Shown: positions 52,541-62,133, numbered from the stretch's first letter. The stretch: DNA of 64,000 nucleotides from an uncultured Eubacterium sp. (GCA_945939115.1 CAMEVC010000008.1:20051-84050), one strand, 5' to 3'. Program-made: numbers and translations. The notes: generated by a model from the letters alone, not told the origin.

Positions 52541-53971
52541 ATGAAAAAGACCAAAATTATTTGCACAATGGGTCCTAATACTAACGACAGAGAGCTTATT
52601 AAGCAGCTTGCGTTAGCTGGAATGGATATTGCAAGATTTAATTTTTCACACGGAGATCATGAAGAGCAGGCAGGCAGAGTTGCTTTAGTAAAAAGTGTAA
52701 GAGAAGAGCTTAATATTCCTATTGCTACACTGCTTGATACTAAGGGACCTGAGATTAGAACGGGTGCTGTTAAGGATGACAAGAAGGTTAAGCTTGTAGA
52801 AGGACAGAAATATACATTGACAACAAGAGAAGTACCGGCTGATGATAAGATTAATATGGTGACATATGCAGGACTTCCTGAGGATGTCAGAGAGGGTAAT
52901 ACAATTCTTATCGATGACGGTCTTATTGAGCTTCGTGTAGACAGAGTATATGATGGCACAGAGATTGAGTGTACTGTAATTAACGGTGGTGAGCTTGGCT
53001 CTAAGAAGGGCGTTAATGTTCCTAATGTAAGTATAAGACTTCCGGGTATTACACAGAAGGATAAGGAAGATATTATCTTCGGTGTTGAGCAGGGATTTGA
53101 TTTTATTGCCGCTTCATTTGTAAGAAATGCAGCTTGTATTGATGAGATTAAGCAGCTTCTCTGGGAGCATGGCGCAGATATTCCTGTTATTGCCAAGATT
53201 GAGAATGCTGAGGGTATTGCTAATATTGATGAAATTATCAGAGTTGCTGATGGTATCATGGTTGCCCGTGGTGATATGGGTGTTGAGATTCCGGCGGAGG
53301 ATGTTCCACATGTTCAGAAGGAAATCATCAAGAAGTGTAATGCTCAGTATAAGCCTGTTATAACAGCTACACAGATGCTTGATTCTATGATTAGAAATCC
53401 AAGACCTACAAGAGCGGAGGTTACTGATGTTGCCAATGCTATATATGACGGAACTGATGTTGTTATGCTCAGTGGAGAGACAGCTAATGGGAAGTATCCA
53501 TTGGAGGCTGTTAAGATGATGGTTAAGATTGCAGAGAGAACTGAGGAGGAGATTAAGGGACATTCTGTTCAGTATTCTAATCTTCACAGCAAGAGAAGCA
53601 TTTCAAGTGCAGTATGCAATGCAGCAGTTCAGACAGCAGATAATCTTAAGGCCAGGGCTATTATCTGTCCTACAATCTCAGGTTTCACAGCGAGACTTAC
53701 ATCTAAGTTGAAGCCGGAAGCTGAGATTATCGGATGCTCACCATATGATAATGTACTTAGAAAGATGCAGATTTACTGGGGCGTAAGACCGGTCAAGACA
53801 GCTCCTGAGGTTTCAACAGACAAGATTATTGAACATGCAATTGTTGTTTCAGAACATGCAGGATTTGTTGAAGAGGGTGATACGGTTATTGTGTCAGCAG
53901 GTATTGCTACAACATCTGATCCTTCATCTAAGAGAGGACTTACTAATACAATGCGCGTTGTGACAATTTAG
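52541..53971 (+). CDS. pyk: Pyruvate kinase
   Basis: Last step of glycolysis, making pyruvate and ATP from PEP and ADP. The 476 residues show KIICTMGPNTNDRE, FNFSHGDHEE, the DTKGPEIRTG substrate loop, the B-domain (about 70-165), IAKIENAEGIANIDEI with catalytic Lys, VARGDMGVEIPAEDVP, MLDSMIRNPRPTRAE and the C-terminal allosteric domain. The extra PEP-utiliser domain found at the C-terminus of Bacillus pyruvate kinase is absent. GGAGG precedes the ATG. No terminator follows before the tyrS T-box leader, whose promoter starts within 4 bases of the stop. Confidence 0.98.
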   Translation: MKKTKIICTMGPNTNDRELIKQLALAGMDIARFNFSHGDHEEQAGRVALVKSVREELNIPIATLLDTKGPEIRTGAVKDDKKVKLVEGQKYTLTTREVPADDKINMVTYAGLPEDVREGNTILIDDGLIELRVDRVYDGTEIECTVINGGELGSKKGVNVPNVSIRLPGITQKDKEDIIFGVEQGFDFIAASFVRNAACIDEIKQLLWEHGADIPVIAKIENAEGIANIDEIIRVADGIMVARGDMGVEIPAEDVPHVQKEIIKKCNAQYKPVITATQMLDSMIRNPRPTRAEVTDVANAIYDGTDVVMLSGETANGKYPLEAVKMMVKIAERTEEEIKGHSVQYSNLHSKRSISSAVCNAAVQTADNLKARAIICPTISGFTARLTSKLKPEAEIIGCSPYDNVLRKMQIYWGVRPVKTAPEVSTDKIIEHAIVVSEHAGFVEEGDTVIVSAGIATTSDPSSKRGLTNTMRVVTI

Positions 53972-53974
53972 TCC

Positions 53975-54003
53975 TTGATTTTAATTACAACTTATGGTAT
54001 AAG
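53975..54003 (+). promoter_or_regulatory. Promoter of the T-box/tyrS transcript
   Basis: TTGATT and TATAAG spaced 17 bp with TGG before the -10, starting right after the pyk stop codon. Confidence 0.55.
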
Positions 54004-54029
54004 TTCATTATTAATTAATATATTTAAAG

Positions 54030-54310
54030 CGTTGATGGAAACAAGTAGGATGTTACCGAACTTACAGAAAGCAGCCGTCTGATGAGAGGAGCAAGGGTAG
54101 GAATATCTGAATACATTCCGGAGCAGCAAACTGAAAGAGTATTATTTACTTGATTAGGGGCAGCCGGATTAGCACACGTTATAGTGCATAAGTCCATGAT
54201 GGTGGACTTAGTGAGGTGGCAGATGTGAGTCTGTCATGAATAAAGGTGGTAACACGTAAGCACAGGCTTTCGTCCTTTTTACTTTGTATTAAGGGCGGAA
54301 GCCTTTTTTG
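54030..54310 (+). promoter_or_regulatory. Tyrosyl T-box riboswitch
   Basis: A T-box leader senses uncharged tRNA-Tyr and lets transcription enter tyrS. Stem I begins near 54030 with the GATGGAAACAAGTAGG and AGAGAGGAGCAAGGGTAGG-like segments, and the specifier loop presents TAC (54112-54114) in GAATACATTCCGG. The conserved T-box AAGGTGGTAACACG lies at 54243-54256. The terminator AGGCTTTCGTCCTT / AAGGGCGGAAGCC with a T-run (54264-54309) competes with the antiterminator. The tyrosine specifier matches the downstream gene. Confidence 0.95.
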
Positions 54311-54346
54311 CAAGCAGATAATATTAAGAAAAGAGAGGAAATCAAA

Positions 54347-55570
54347 ATGACAATTTACGACGAATTAGTTGCAAGAGGCCTGATTGCCCAGGTGACAGAT
54401 GAGGCACTTATTAAGGACCTTATTAACAATGGAAAGGCTACATTTTATATTGGATTTGACCCTACTGCAGACAGTCTTCATGTAGGACATTTTATGGCAC
54501 TCTGTCTTATGAAGAGACTTCAGATGGCAGGAAATAAGCCTATTGCCCTTGTAGGTGGTGGTACTGCAATGATAGGTGATCCTTCAGGAAGAACAGATAT
54601 GAGACAGATGCTTACACCAGAGCAGATTAATCATAATGTTGAATGCTTCAAGAAGCAGATGGGAAGATTTATTGATTTTTCTGATGGCAAGGCATTACTT
54701 GTCAATAATGCTGACTGGCTTTTAAAGCTTAACTATGTTGATTTGTTAAGAGAGGTCGGCGCATGCTTTTCAGTTAATAATATGCTCCGCGCAGAGTGCT
54801 ACAAGCAGAGAATGGAGAAGGGATTAAGTTTCCTTGAGTTTAACTACATGATTATGCAATCTTACGATTTCTATATGTTATACCAGAAATATGGCTGTAA
54901 CCTTCAGTTTGGCGGCGATGACCAGTGGAGCAATATGTTAGGTGGTACTGAACTTATCAGAAGAAAGCTCGGTAAGGACGCATCAGCAATGACAATAACA
55001 CTTCTTCTTAACTCTGAAGGCAAGAAGATGGGTAAGACACAGTCCGGAGCTGTATGGCTTGATCCTGATAAGACATCACCTTATGAGTTCTACCAGTACT
55101 GGAGAAATGTCGATGATGCAGATGTCCTCAAATGTATCCGTATGCTTACTTTCCTTCCGCTTGATGAGATTGATGCAATGGAGAGCTGGGAAGGCGCTGA
55201 GCTTAATAAAGCAAAGGAAATCCTTGCATATGAGCTTACAAAGCTTGTTCACGGTGAAGAGGAGGCAAAGAAGGCAGAGAGTACAGCAAAGTCTATTTTC
55301 ACAGGCGGAGATGCAGCTAATATGCCGGCAGCACAGTTAGAAGACGAGAATTTTACTGACGGAGAGATTGATGCCGTTACTCTCGTATATGCAGCAGGTC
55401 TTGCAGCTACTAAGTCTGAGGCCAGAAGAACTATTCAGCAGGGTGGAGTTTCTGTTGATGGCGAGAAGGTTTCAGATATTGCGGCTAAATATGCCAGAAG
55501 CACATTTGAAGGAGAAGGTGTGGTTGTAAAGAAAGGTAAGAAGTCTTTTGTCAAAGTTTCTGTTAAATAA
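54347..55570 (+). CDS. tyrS: Tyrosyl-tRNA synthetase (TyrRS-S type)
   Basis: Charges tRNA-Tyr with tyrosine. The 407 residues have the class I HIGH motif in ADSLHVGHFMALCLMKR, the tyrosine-binding DDQWSNMLGGTELIRR region, the KMSKS-type loop KKMGKTQSGAVW, and a C-terminal S4 domain (about 340-400) with KSEARRTIQQGGVSVDGEKV. The ATG after GAGAGGAAATC is used; a longer frame starts within the T-box terminator and is rejected. Expression is set by the T-box leader. Confidence 0.98.
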   Translation: MTIYDELVARGLIAQVTDEALIKDLINNGKATFYIGFDPTADSLHVGHFMALCLMKRLQMAGNKPIALVGGGTAMIGDPSGRTDMRQMLTPEQINHNVECFKKQMGRFIDFSDGKALLVNNADWLLKLNYVDLLREVGACFSVNNMLRAECYKQRMEKGLSFLEFNYMIMQSYDFYMLYQKYGCNLQFGGDDQWSNMLGGTELIRRKLGKDASAMTITLLLNSEGKKMGKTQSGAVWLDPDKTSPYEFYQYWRNVDDADVLKCIRMLTFLPLDEIDAMESWEGAELNKAKEILAYELTKLVHGEEEAKKAESTAKSIFTGGDAANMPAAQLEDENFTDGEIDAVTLVYAAGLAATKSEARRTIQQGGVSVDGEKVSDIAAKYARSTFEGEGVVVKKGKKSFVKVSVK

Positions 55571-55594
55571 TTGCTTCTTGTCTGGAGAATGTTT

Positions 55595-56791
55595 ATGAAG
55601 AAAAATGAAATCGCAATGGTGAGGCTTTTAAGCCTCGCCATACTTATGGGACTGAGTTTTTTTCTCTTGCTGATTCCAATCGGAGGCAATGAATTTAACT
55701 CAATAATCAATAAGATGAATACTAATATATATGATATTGCGGGAAGCCAGAGCTCCATATATAATCTGTATTTCTATATGGGACTTGGTGAAGTGTATAA
55801 GATTTTATATTCTGTCACCATTCTGTTAACAGCAATGTCTGCTGTAAGTATTATATTAAGAATTGGGAATGCGGGAAGAGTTGCGTCTGCGGGTGCCGTT
55901 ATGACATTTGTTACAGGAACATTTTTACTTCTTGCAAGAATATGGGAGTCGTCAGTATCCATGCATGCGCTGATTGATTCCTTTTACATGGATGATGTAG
56001 TGAAAAGCCAGATTGAAACAACACGTCATCTGGATAAAGTTCCTGTATTATATATTCTTCTGATGTTGATTGGAATACTCTCTGTCTTTATGATTAGAAG
56101 TTCAAGAATTCTTCATGTTAAAATATACAGGAAGAAAGAGGATAGTGATGTAGTTGTTATGTTGATTCCGGCACTTTGTATATATGTTTTTGCCGGATTT
56201 ATGCGCATGAATATTGTGTCTTTTGTTGTAAATGGTGGTGATGTAAACCGCATTACTGCATATGAATATCTGCGTGATTACTATATTGGTAATAAGTTTT
56301 TCTTTAACTGGTCATGGATGATTATGCTTTTACTGGTGACAGTTTTGTGTATAATTGTCAACACCAGAGTAAAGGGCAGTGGTGCTCTGAAACCTATTAT
56401 ATGTGTGGGAGTTCCTTCATTGGTAACTATCATTCCTACAGTAATATATGCATTTAACCCGCCTGCTCTTTTTGGGTATCTCACCCTTGATATATCACTG
56501 TGTGATATGACGGATAATGCATTTTATGCTTATCTTGCTGCTTATTGTGTGGCAATGATTACGGGTTATATATTAATATATCTTGTAATTAACGGACATT
56601 TGAAAATAAAAGCATTTGGTATGATACTGCTGACAGATATTGTTATCAGTATTCTTCTTGCACTGATATCGTCCGGTAAAGATTCTCTGGCAATACAGTA
56701 TATGCCTTGGATTGCCGGGGATATTATTTCTGTGGTTATGTGTGGAATTGTCATCGCATTTTCCAGACAAAAGCCAGAAAATGCGAGATAG
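55595..56791 (+). CDS. Polytopic membrane protein of unknown function
   Basis: I do not recognise this 398-residue protein. About ten membrane helices are evident (near residues 10-30, 60-85, 95-115, 140-160, 185-205, 235-255, 265-285, 305-330, 340-360 and 365-390). Loops are short except one after helix 1 (NEFNSIINKMNTNIYDIAGSQSSI). GGAGAATG is spaced for the ATG used; an in-frame TTG upstream abuts the tyrS stop and lacks a site. It lies 24 bp after tyrS, perhaps by readthrough, and is convergent with rqcH. Base use is like its neighbours. Confidence 0.75.
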   Translation: MKKNEIAMVRLLSLAILMGLSFFLLLIPIGGNEFNSIINKMNTNIYDIAGSQSSIYNLYFYMGLGEVYKILYSVTILLTAMSAVSIILRIGNAGRVASAGAVMTFVTGTFLLLARIWESSVSMHALIDSFYMDDVVKSQIETTRHLDKVPVLYILLMLIGILSVFMIRSSRILHVKIYRKKEDSDVVVMLIPALCIYVFAGFMRMNIVSFVVNGGDVNRITAYEYLRDYYIGNKFFFNWSWMIMLLLVTVLCIIVNTRVKGSGALKPIICVGVPSLVTIIPTVIYAFNPPALFGYLTLDISLCDMTDNAFYAYLAAYCVAMITGYILIYLVINGHLKIKAFGMILLTDIVISILLALISSGKDSLAIQYMPWIAGDIISVVMCGIVIAFSRQKPENAR

Positions 56792-56813
56792 CAACCTTTA
56801 GAAGGAAGTCTGC

Positions 56814-58547
56814 TTATACTTCCCTTATTCCACGTATATCTGTATCGGCTACCATTGAGTAGTTGGTGTAATATACAACGAATCCGGGTTTGGCACCTGC
56901 AGGCTTCTTTACTTCTTTCTTTAATACATAATCAACTTCAACTTTGTCCTGACTGCGGCCTTTAGAGTAGTAGGCTGCCAGACTGGCGGCTTCTTCAAAG
57001 GTGCGGTCCGGGACATCTTTTCCCTCTGTCTTAAGCAGGACATGAGAGCCCGGCATCTGTTTGGCGTGGAACCACCAGTCGCTGCCGTTTCCTGTCTTAA
57101 ATGTGAGTTCATCATTCTGAATGTTATTCTTTCCGACATAGATATCAAAACCATCACTTGAGATATAATGCAAAGGCTTATTGGCGGTCTTTTTAGATTT
57201 TCCTTTGAGTGTGCGTCTTATATAGCCTGTTTCAATAAGCTCTTCCTTGATGTTGGCAAGGTCAGCCTCTGTTATGGATATTTCGATGGCGTTGATAATT
57301 GATTCAAGGTAGCTGATTTCTTCAGTTATTTCTTGAATCAGACGGGTTCCTGCCTCATAAGTTCTTTTTAACTTGTTATATCTTGCAAAATATTTGTTGG
57401 CATTCTCTATTGGTGACAGCGATGAATCAAGGGGAATTATTATGGTTGTATTATCGTAATAATTGAGTGCCTCATACTCGCGGGAACCATCTGGAATGCT
57501 GTAGGCATAAGTGGTAAGGAGTTCGCCGTATATGCGGTATTTGTCCTTTTTATCTGTGTCTTTTATCTGCTTTTCCTGAATGTCAAGCTTTTTATAAGCT
57601 CTTTCTAAGTGAGTTGTAACTATTCGTCTTATATCAACTGACTTCTGGTGAATTCTTGTGGCAATTTCTTTCTGCCTGTAGTAGTCAATTATAAGTCGGC
57701 TTACAGAATTGTACGGGATGTGATTGTCATTGTCATACATATTAAGCCGTACTGAAGCGAATTCCACAGGAATATCATTCTCAGTTATCATTTCGGGTTC
57801 AAACTGACCTTTTCGGATACATTCAAATATATCGCTGAACACATTGAAAATAGCAGATTTCTGGGCTTCTTCAAGGCAGTTCGCCGGGTGCGAGCCATCA
57901 ATTCCGGCACGAAAAGCAATCTCTTCTGCGAGGCAGGTGCTTATTCCGGTGTATGATGAGAGAAGTGCCTTGGTTACAGGCACCGGCTTAGTACATACTG
58001 TATCATAGAAATGTGACTTGTCAGCCTCTAACGGGTTCAGCTTATTCGCTGTATTAGGGATGAAATATGGCCTTCCGGGAAGAACCTCCCGCACGGAACT
58101 TGTCTGTGCAGAAATATGTTTTATACTGTCTAAGATAGTGCTGTTGTCATCACATAATATTATGTTGCTGTGTTTGCCCATGAATTCAGCTATTATGTGC
58201 TTTCTGCAAAGGTCTCCAAGTTCATTGAGATGTTCAACTTCTATATCTATAATTCTCTCAAATCCAGGCTGTGTAATTGCAATTATTCTTCCGTTACCCA
58301 GATGTTTTCTTAAGAGCATGCAGAAATTGGGCGCAGTGGCAGGAGCAGGCTTGTTCTCCTCTGTAAGATATGCTAACGGCAGAGATGCATTTGCAGAAAG
58401 AACAAGACGGTACTGTCCAAGGGATGTTTTGACGGTAAGAAGTATTTCATCTGTTTCCGGCTGGGATATTTTATATATTCTTCCTCCAGTAATTGTATTG
58501 TTTAATTCATGAATAATATTAGATATTGTAATTCCATCAAATGCCAT
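56814..58547 (-). CDS. rqcH: Ribosome quality control protein RqcH (NFACT family)
   Basis: Binds obstructed large ribosomal subunits and recruits Ala-tRNA to add poly-alanine tails that mark stalled chains for degradation; formerly listed as fibronectin-binding protein. The 577 residues contain NFACT-N (1-215, MAFDGITISNIIHELNNTI), the helix-hairpin-helix region, a central coiled coil (about 300-420) and the NFACT-R domain near the C-terminus (about 450-550) with GNGSDWWFHAKQMPGSHVLLK. Together with smpB-ssrA and rnr, the window encodes two separate rescue pathways. The ribosome site upstream is AAGGAG. Confidence 0.95.
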   Translation of the reverse strand: MAFDGITISNIIHELNNTITGGRIYKISQPETDEILLTVKTSLGQYRLVLSANASLPLAYLTEENKPAPATAPNFCMLLRKHLGNGRIIAITQPGFERIIDIEVEHLNELGDLCRKHIIAEFMGKHSNIILCDDNSTILDSIKHISAQTSSVREVLPGRPYFIPNTANKLNPLEADKSHFYDTVCTKPVPVTKALLSSYTGISTCLAEEIAFRAGIDGSHPANCLEEAQKSAIFNVFSDIFECIRKGQFEPEMITENDIPVEFASVRLNMYDNDNHIPYNSVSRLIIDYYRQKEIATRIHQKSVDIRRIVTTHLERAYKKLDIQEKQIKDTDKKDKYRIYGELLTTYAYSIPDGSREYEALNYYDNTTIIIPLDSSLSPIENANKYFARYNKLKRTYEAGTRLIQEITEEISYLESIINAIEISITEADLANIKEELIETGYIRRTLKGKSKKTANKPLHYISSDGFDIYVGKNNIQNDELTFKTGNGSDWWFHAKQMPGSHVLLKTEGKDVPDRTFEEAASLAAYYSKGRSQDKVEVDYVLKKEVKKPAGAKPGFVVYYTNYSMVADTDIRGIREV

Positions 58548-58615
58548 ATATAAACTCCTTTATGGTTAATACTAATCTCTATTGCAATATATTATCATAC
58601 TTATTGCTGTAAGTC

Positions 58616-58644
58616 TTGTTATCTTTTGGAAAAATTGATATACT
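58616..58644 (+). promoter_or_regulatory. Candidate promoter for the YicC gene
   Basis: TTGTTA and TATACT spaced 17 bp, about 37 bp before the start codon, in the region divergent from rqcH. Confidence 0.5.
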
Positions 58645-58680
58645 TTCATAGGCTTAATGCCACTAATGGAGGATAGAATA

Positions 58681-59559
58681 ATGATTAAGAGTATGACAGG
58701 CTTTGGCCGTAGTGAAATTGTCAGAGGGAACAGGAAGATATCAGTTGAGATTAAGTCTGTGAATCATAGATATCTCGAAGCTGGAATAAAGATGCCTAAG
58801 AAGCTTAATGTGTTCGAGAGCAGAATGCGTGATTTACTTAAGAAATATGCCCAGAGGGGTAAGATAGATATTTTTATCACTTATGAGGATGATTCAGAGA
58901 ATCAGGTAAATCTTAAGTTTAATGACAAGGTTGCAGATGAGTATATGGGGATATTTGCGACAATGGCTGACAGATATGATTTGAAAAATGATATGACAGT
59001 CGGCAGCCTTGCCAGATTTCCTGAAGTTATCACTGCTGATGAGGTTCAGGTTGACGAAGAGGAGTTGTGGCATTTTATAGAAGAGGCAATGAAGGCTGCC
59101 TTAGAACAGTTTGTTAATACAAGAATACTTGAGGGAGAGAATTTAAAGAGAGACCTTCTGGATAAGCTTTCGCATATGGAGCAGCTAGTTGCATTTATTG
59201 AGAAGAGAAGTCCGGAAATTATGAAGGAGTACAGGAGTAAGCTTGAGAACAAGGTTAAGGAGCTTCTTGGTGATACTACTATTGATGAGAGCAGAATTGC
59301 CACAGAAGTAATCATTTATGCAGATAAAATATGTGTGGATGAAGAGACTGTGAGATTGAAAAGTCACATTGAACATGCAAGAAAATGCCTTGAGGAAGAT
59401 GGTGGAATTGGAAGGAAAATGGACTTTATTGCCCAGGAGATGAACAGGGAGGCTAATACTACACTCTCTAAGGCTAATGATATAGACATATCTAATGCAG
59501 CGATTGATCTTAAGACCGAAATAGAGAAAATCAGAGAACAGATTCAGAATATTGAATAA
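58681..59559 (+). CDS. YicC/YloC-family endoribonuclease
   Basis: Conserved bacterial RNase (YicC/YloC family) that cleaves RNA as a ring-shaped hexamer. The 292 residues begin with the invariant MIKSMTGFGRSE and contain VEIKSVNHRYLEAGIKMPKKL, DIFITYED, and the C-terminal DUF1732 part with LKSHIEHARKCLEEDGGIGRKMDFIAQEMNREANTTLSKA. GGAGGAT is ideally spaced for the ATG used. Downstream lie gmk and rpoZ, the usual yloC-gmk-rpoZ order in Firmicutes. Confidence 0.96.
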   Translation: MIKSMTGFGRSEIVRGNRKISVEIKSVNHRYLEAGIKMPKKLNVFESRMRDLLKKYAQRGKIDIFITYEDDSENQVNLKFNDKVADEYMGIFATMADRYDLKNDMTVGSLARFPEVITADEVQVDEEELWHFIEEAMKAALEQFVNTRILEGENLKRDLLDKLSHMEQLVAFIEKRSPEIMKEYRSKLENKVKELLGDTTIDESRIATEVIIYADKICVDEETVRLKSHIEHARKCLEEDGGIGRKMDFIAQEMNREANTTLSKANDIDISNAAIDLKTEIEKIREQIQNIE

Positions 59560-59565
59560 TTTTAC

Positions 59566-59594
59566 TTGATTGTTTTAATCTTGTTATGTATAAT
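59566..59594 (+). promoter_or_regulatory. Candidate promoter for gmk-rpoZ
   Basis: TTGATT and TATAAT spaced 17 bp, immediately after the YicC stop codon. Confidence 0.6.
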
Positions 59595-59629
59595 AATTTG
59601 TGCACTTTATGTGCAGAAAAGGAAATAGT

Positions 59630-60259
59630 ATGAATAAAGGATTATTATTAGTTATTTCAGGATTTTCAGGTGCAGGTAAAGGAACTGTTGTGAAACGCCT
59701 TTTAGAGCTTCATGACAATTATTCACTCTCTATTTCAGCTACTACGAGATTACCAAGAACCGGAGAGGTTGATGGAAGAGAATATTTCTTTAAGACTGTG
59801 GAAGAATTTGAGAAGATGATAGCAGAAGGCGCTCTTATTGAACATGCTAAGTATGTTAACAATTACTATGGAACACCTAAGGCCTATGTTGAAGAACAGA
59901 TTGATAAGGGGAATAATGTTATCCTTGAAATCGAAATTCAGGGTGCCATGAATATCAAGAAGATGTTCCCGGATGCAGTGCTGATGTTCATTACTCCACC
60001 ATCTGCCAAGGAGTTGGAGAGAAGACTCCGCGGAAGAGGAACAGAAGATGAGGACACTATAATGGCAAGGCTTGCAAGAGCATCTGAGGAGGCCCGCGGC
60101 GTTGAAGATTATGATTACATAGTTCTCAATGACGAGGTTGACGCTTGTGTTCAGAGAATTCATGAGATTGTTTTGTCTGAGAAGATGAAAGCTAAGTCTA
60201 ATCTTGACAGTATTAATAATATCAGAGAAGAATTAAAGATTTATTCGAAAGGAGAATAA
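59630..60259 (+). CDS. gmk: Guanylate kinase
   Basis: Phosphorylates GMP to GDP; it also influences (p)ppGpp balance. The 209 residues have the P-loop SGFSGAGKGTVVKRL, the SISATTRLPRTGEVDGREYFF GMP-binding region, EHAKYVNNYYGTPK, ILEIEIQGAMNIKKMFP and a LID region RGRGTEDEDTIMARL. The ATG after AAAAGGAAATAGT is used; a longer frame starts close to the promoter and is rejected. rpoZ begins 4 bases downstream. Confidence 0.97.
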   Translation: MNKGLLLVISGFSGAGKGTVVKRLLELHDNYSLSISATTRLPRTGEVDGREYFFKTVEEFEKMIAEGALIEHAKYVNNYYGTPKAYVEEQIDKGNNVILEIEIQGAMNIKKMFPDAVLMFITPPSAKELERRLRGRGTEDEDTIMARLARASEEARGVEDYDYIVLNDEVDACVQRIHEIVLSEKMKAKSNLDSINNIREELKIYSKGE

Positions 60260-60263
60260 TATA

Positions 60264-60644
60264 ATGATACATCCATCGTATTTAGAGTTAATGGCTGTTA
60301 TTAACAGTGAGGTTGAAGAGGGCGAGCAGCCCTTAGTACAGAGCAGATATTCAATTGTTAAGGCAACTGCTAACAGAGCTAAAGAGATTATTGATGCAAG
60401 AGCTGTTGAGGAGAAAATTGCCAAGGCCAGAGTAGAAGCCAGCAACAGAGATAAAGAGAAAGAGAAGGACAAGGATAAGGTTGAAGAGAAGCGTATCTCA
60501 AGATATGATGAGAAGAAGCTTAGAATTGGTACACCACTTGTCAACTGCTCAGAGAAGGATAAGCCATTATCAATTGCTGTTAAGGAACTTTATGAAGGAA
60601 AAGTTAAGATTCTCAGCAATGGTGATGAGACAAGTGAGCAGTAA
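60264..60644 (+). CDS. rpoZ: RNA polymerase omega subunit
   Basis: Small RNA polymerase subunit that helps assemble beta'. The 126 residues begin MIHPSYLELMAVINSE and contain the omega core YSIVKATANRAKEIID (about 30-50). Residues 60-100 are an unusually long, highly charged Lys/Glu/Arg/Asp segment (KDKDKVEEKRISRYDEKK), followed by a hydrophobic end PLSIAVKELYEGKVKIL. Typical omega is 65-90 residues, so this is an extended clostridial form. AAAGGAG lies upstream, partly within gmk. A strong terminator follows. Confidence 0.93.
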   Translation: MIHPSYLELMAVINSEVEEGEQPLVQSRYSIVKATANRAKEIIDARAVEEKIAKARVEASNRDKEKEKDKDKVEEKRISRYDEKKLRIGTPLVNCSEKDKPLSIAVKELYEGKVKILSNGDETSEQ

Positions 60645-60667
60645 TTACCTGACATAAGAACATATAT

Positions 60668-60697
60668 GGCAACTGCCTTGGGGTAGTTGCCTTTTTT
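60668..60697 (+). terminator. Intrinsic terminator after rpoZ
   Basis: A 10-bp stem GGCAACTGCC / GGTAGTTGCC, loop TTGG, then six T. Confidence 0.9.
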
Positions 60698-60726
60698 AGA
60701 TTGTATAGGACAAGAATTGGGGTATT

Positions 60727-61908
60727 ATGGGAAATACTAATATATATGATGAAAATGAAAAGATTATAAACTGTAGATATGCCGACAAATGCGGAAGCTG
60801 TGCCTATGCAGGCATGAAATATGATGATGAGCTTTCTGTCAAGCAGAAATATGTGGAAGAGCTTATGGGGTCATATGTTAAGGTTGATAATATTGTAGGG
60901 ATGTACCGCCCGGCATATTACAGGAATAAAGTTCATGCTGTTGTTGGAAGTGGTAAGGACGGAAACATTATTGCCGGAACATATGAGGCTAATAGTCATA
61001 GAATTGTTGATACACAGGGGTGTCTTATTGAAGATGCACAGTGTTCAGATATTATCAGGGATTTAAAGGATCTTATTGCCTCTTTTAAATATCAGCCTTA
61101 CAACGAGGATACCGGAAAAGGGTTCATCCGTCATATTTTATTAAGAAAAGGTTTTTCTACCAGAGAAATTATGCTTGTAATTGTGACGGCACAGAAAGAA
61201 TTTGCATCCAAGAATAACTTTTTAAAGGTGTTAAATGAGCTTCATCCGGAGATAACTACTATTATTCAGAATGTCAATAACAGGAACACCAGCATGGTTC
61301 TGGGGAGTACCAGCATTGTTCTAAAAGGAAAAGGTTATATTGAGGATGTGCTGTGCGGATGCCGTTTCAGGATTGGTCCTACATCCTTTTACCAGATTAA
61401 TCCGCAGCAGACGGAGAAGCTTTATAAGAAGGCTATCCAGCTTGCGGATATAACAAGGAATGATACTGTAATTGATGCGTATTGCGGCATTGGCACTATT
61501 GGTATAGTAGCTGCCAAGAAAGCAGGGAAAGTCATCGGAGTTGAACTTAACAGGGAGGCGGTCAATGACGCTAATGTCAACGCCTCGATTAATAATATTA
61601 AGAATATTTCTTTTGTAAATGCGGATGCAGGGGATTTTCTTGTTGAGTATGCAAAGAATAACAAGGCAGATGTTGTTATTATGGACCCACCGAGAAGCGG
61701 CAGTACGCCTGAATTCCTCGATTCTCTGCTGAAAATCAGGCCTGACAGGATTGTGTACATATCATGCGGCCCCGACACCCAGGCAAGAGATATTAAGAGA
61801 CTGGTTAAGGACGGATACAGGGTTAAGACCTGCCAGCCATTTGACATGTTCCCACATACGGGGCATGTGGAGACGGTGTGTTTACTCTCTAAGAAATGCC
61901 CAGTTTAA
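60727..61908 (+). CDS. RlmD/TrmA-type RNA (uracil-5-)-methyltransferase
   Basis: SAM-dependent 5-methylation of a uridine in RNA, most likely U1939 (or U747) of 23S rRNA. The 393 residues have an N-terminal Cys cluster (CRYADKCGSCAYAGMKY) for an Fe-S centre, the central GPTSFYQINPQQTEKLY, SAM-binding DAYCGIGTIGIVAAKKAGKVIGVE, the catalytic DPPRSGSTPEFLDSL and nucleophile Cys in IVYISCGPDTQARD, then DMFPHTGHVETVCLL. The TRAM domain common at the N-terminus is absent, making it shorter than E. coli RlmD. The start ATG follows GGGG. Confidence 0.93.
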   Translation: MGNTNIYDENEKIINCRYADKCGSCAYAGMKYDDELSVKQKYVEELMGSYVKVDNIVGMYRPAYYRNKVHAVVGSGKDGNIIAGTYEANSHRIVDTQGCLIEDAQCSDIIRDLKDLIASFKYQPYNEDTGKGFIRHILLRKGFSTREIMLVIVTAQKEFASKNNFLKVLNELHPEITTIIQNVNNRNTSMVLGSTSIVLKGKGYIEDVLCGCRFRIGPTSFYQINPQQTEKLYKKAIQLADITRNDTVIDAYCGIGTIGIVAAKKAGKVIGVELNREAVNDANVNASINNIKNISFVNADAGDFLVEYAKNNKADVVIMDPPRSGSTPEFLDSLLKIRPDRIVYISCGPDTQARDIKRLVKDGYRVKTCQPFDMFPHTGHVETVCLLSKKCPV

Positions 61909-62015
61909 GCGGGTTTGAGGGCTGTTTTTGGGAAAACATATCTACAAAATTGCCTTGAAAAAAATGTGCTTGTACTGAAAAAGTAAATACGGGTGTAGTG
62001 GAAATAGACCTTTTG

Positions 62016-62133
62016 GCGTAGTTCATATAGAGTACGCTGAAAGGTTATTTTTATGGGATTATGTACGCGGAGAAGTTAAGCACTGTACGCCGAAAGTTAT
62101 GCAGGTTTAGATTGATTTTCGGCGTCTCTACGC
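62016..62133. repeat. Helically phased TACGC repeats upstream of the type I R-M locus
   Basis: The motif TACGC starts at 62033, 62064, 62086 and 62129, and its complement GCGTA is at 62016. Three copies extend to a 15-base consensus TACGC-N-GA-(A)AAGTTA. Start-to-start distances are 31, 22 and 43 bp, close to three, two and four helical turns. The last copy lies in the spacer of the predicted promoter, so the array is a likely operator. Confidence 0.6.

Noticed and set aside
52657..53259. 200-codon minus-strand frame inside pyk
   Set aside because: Long only because of the biased codons of the highly expressed pyk gene; product is low-complexity Ser/Leu/Ile-rich and there is no ribosome site.
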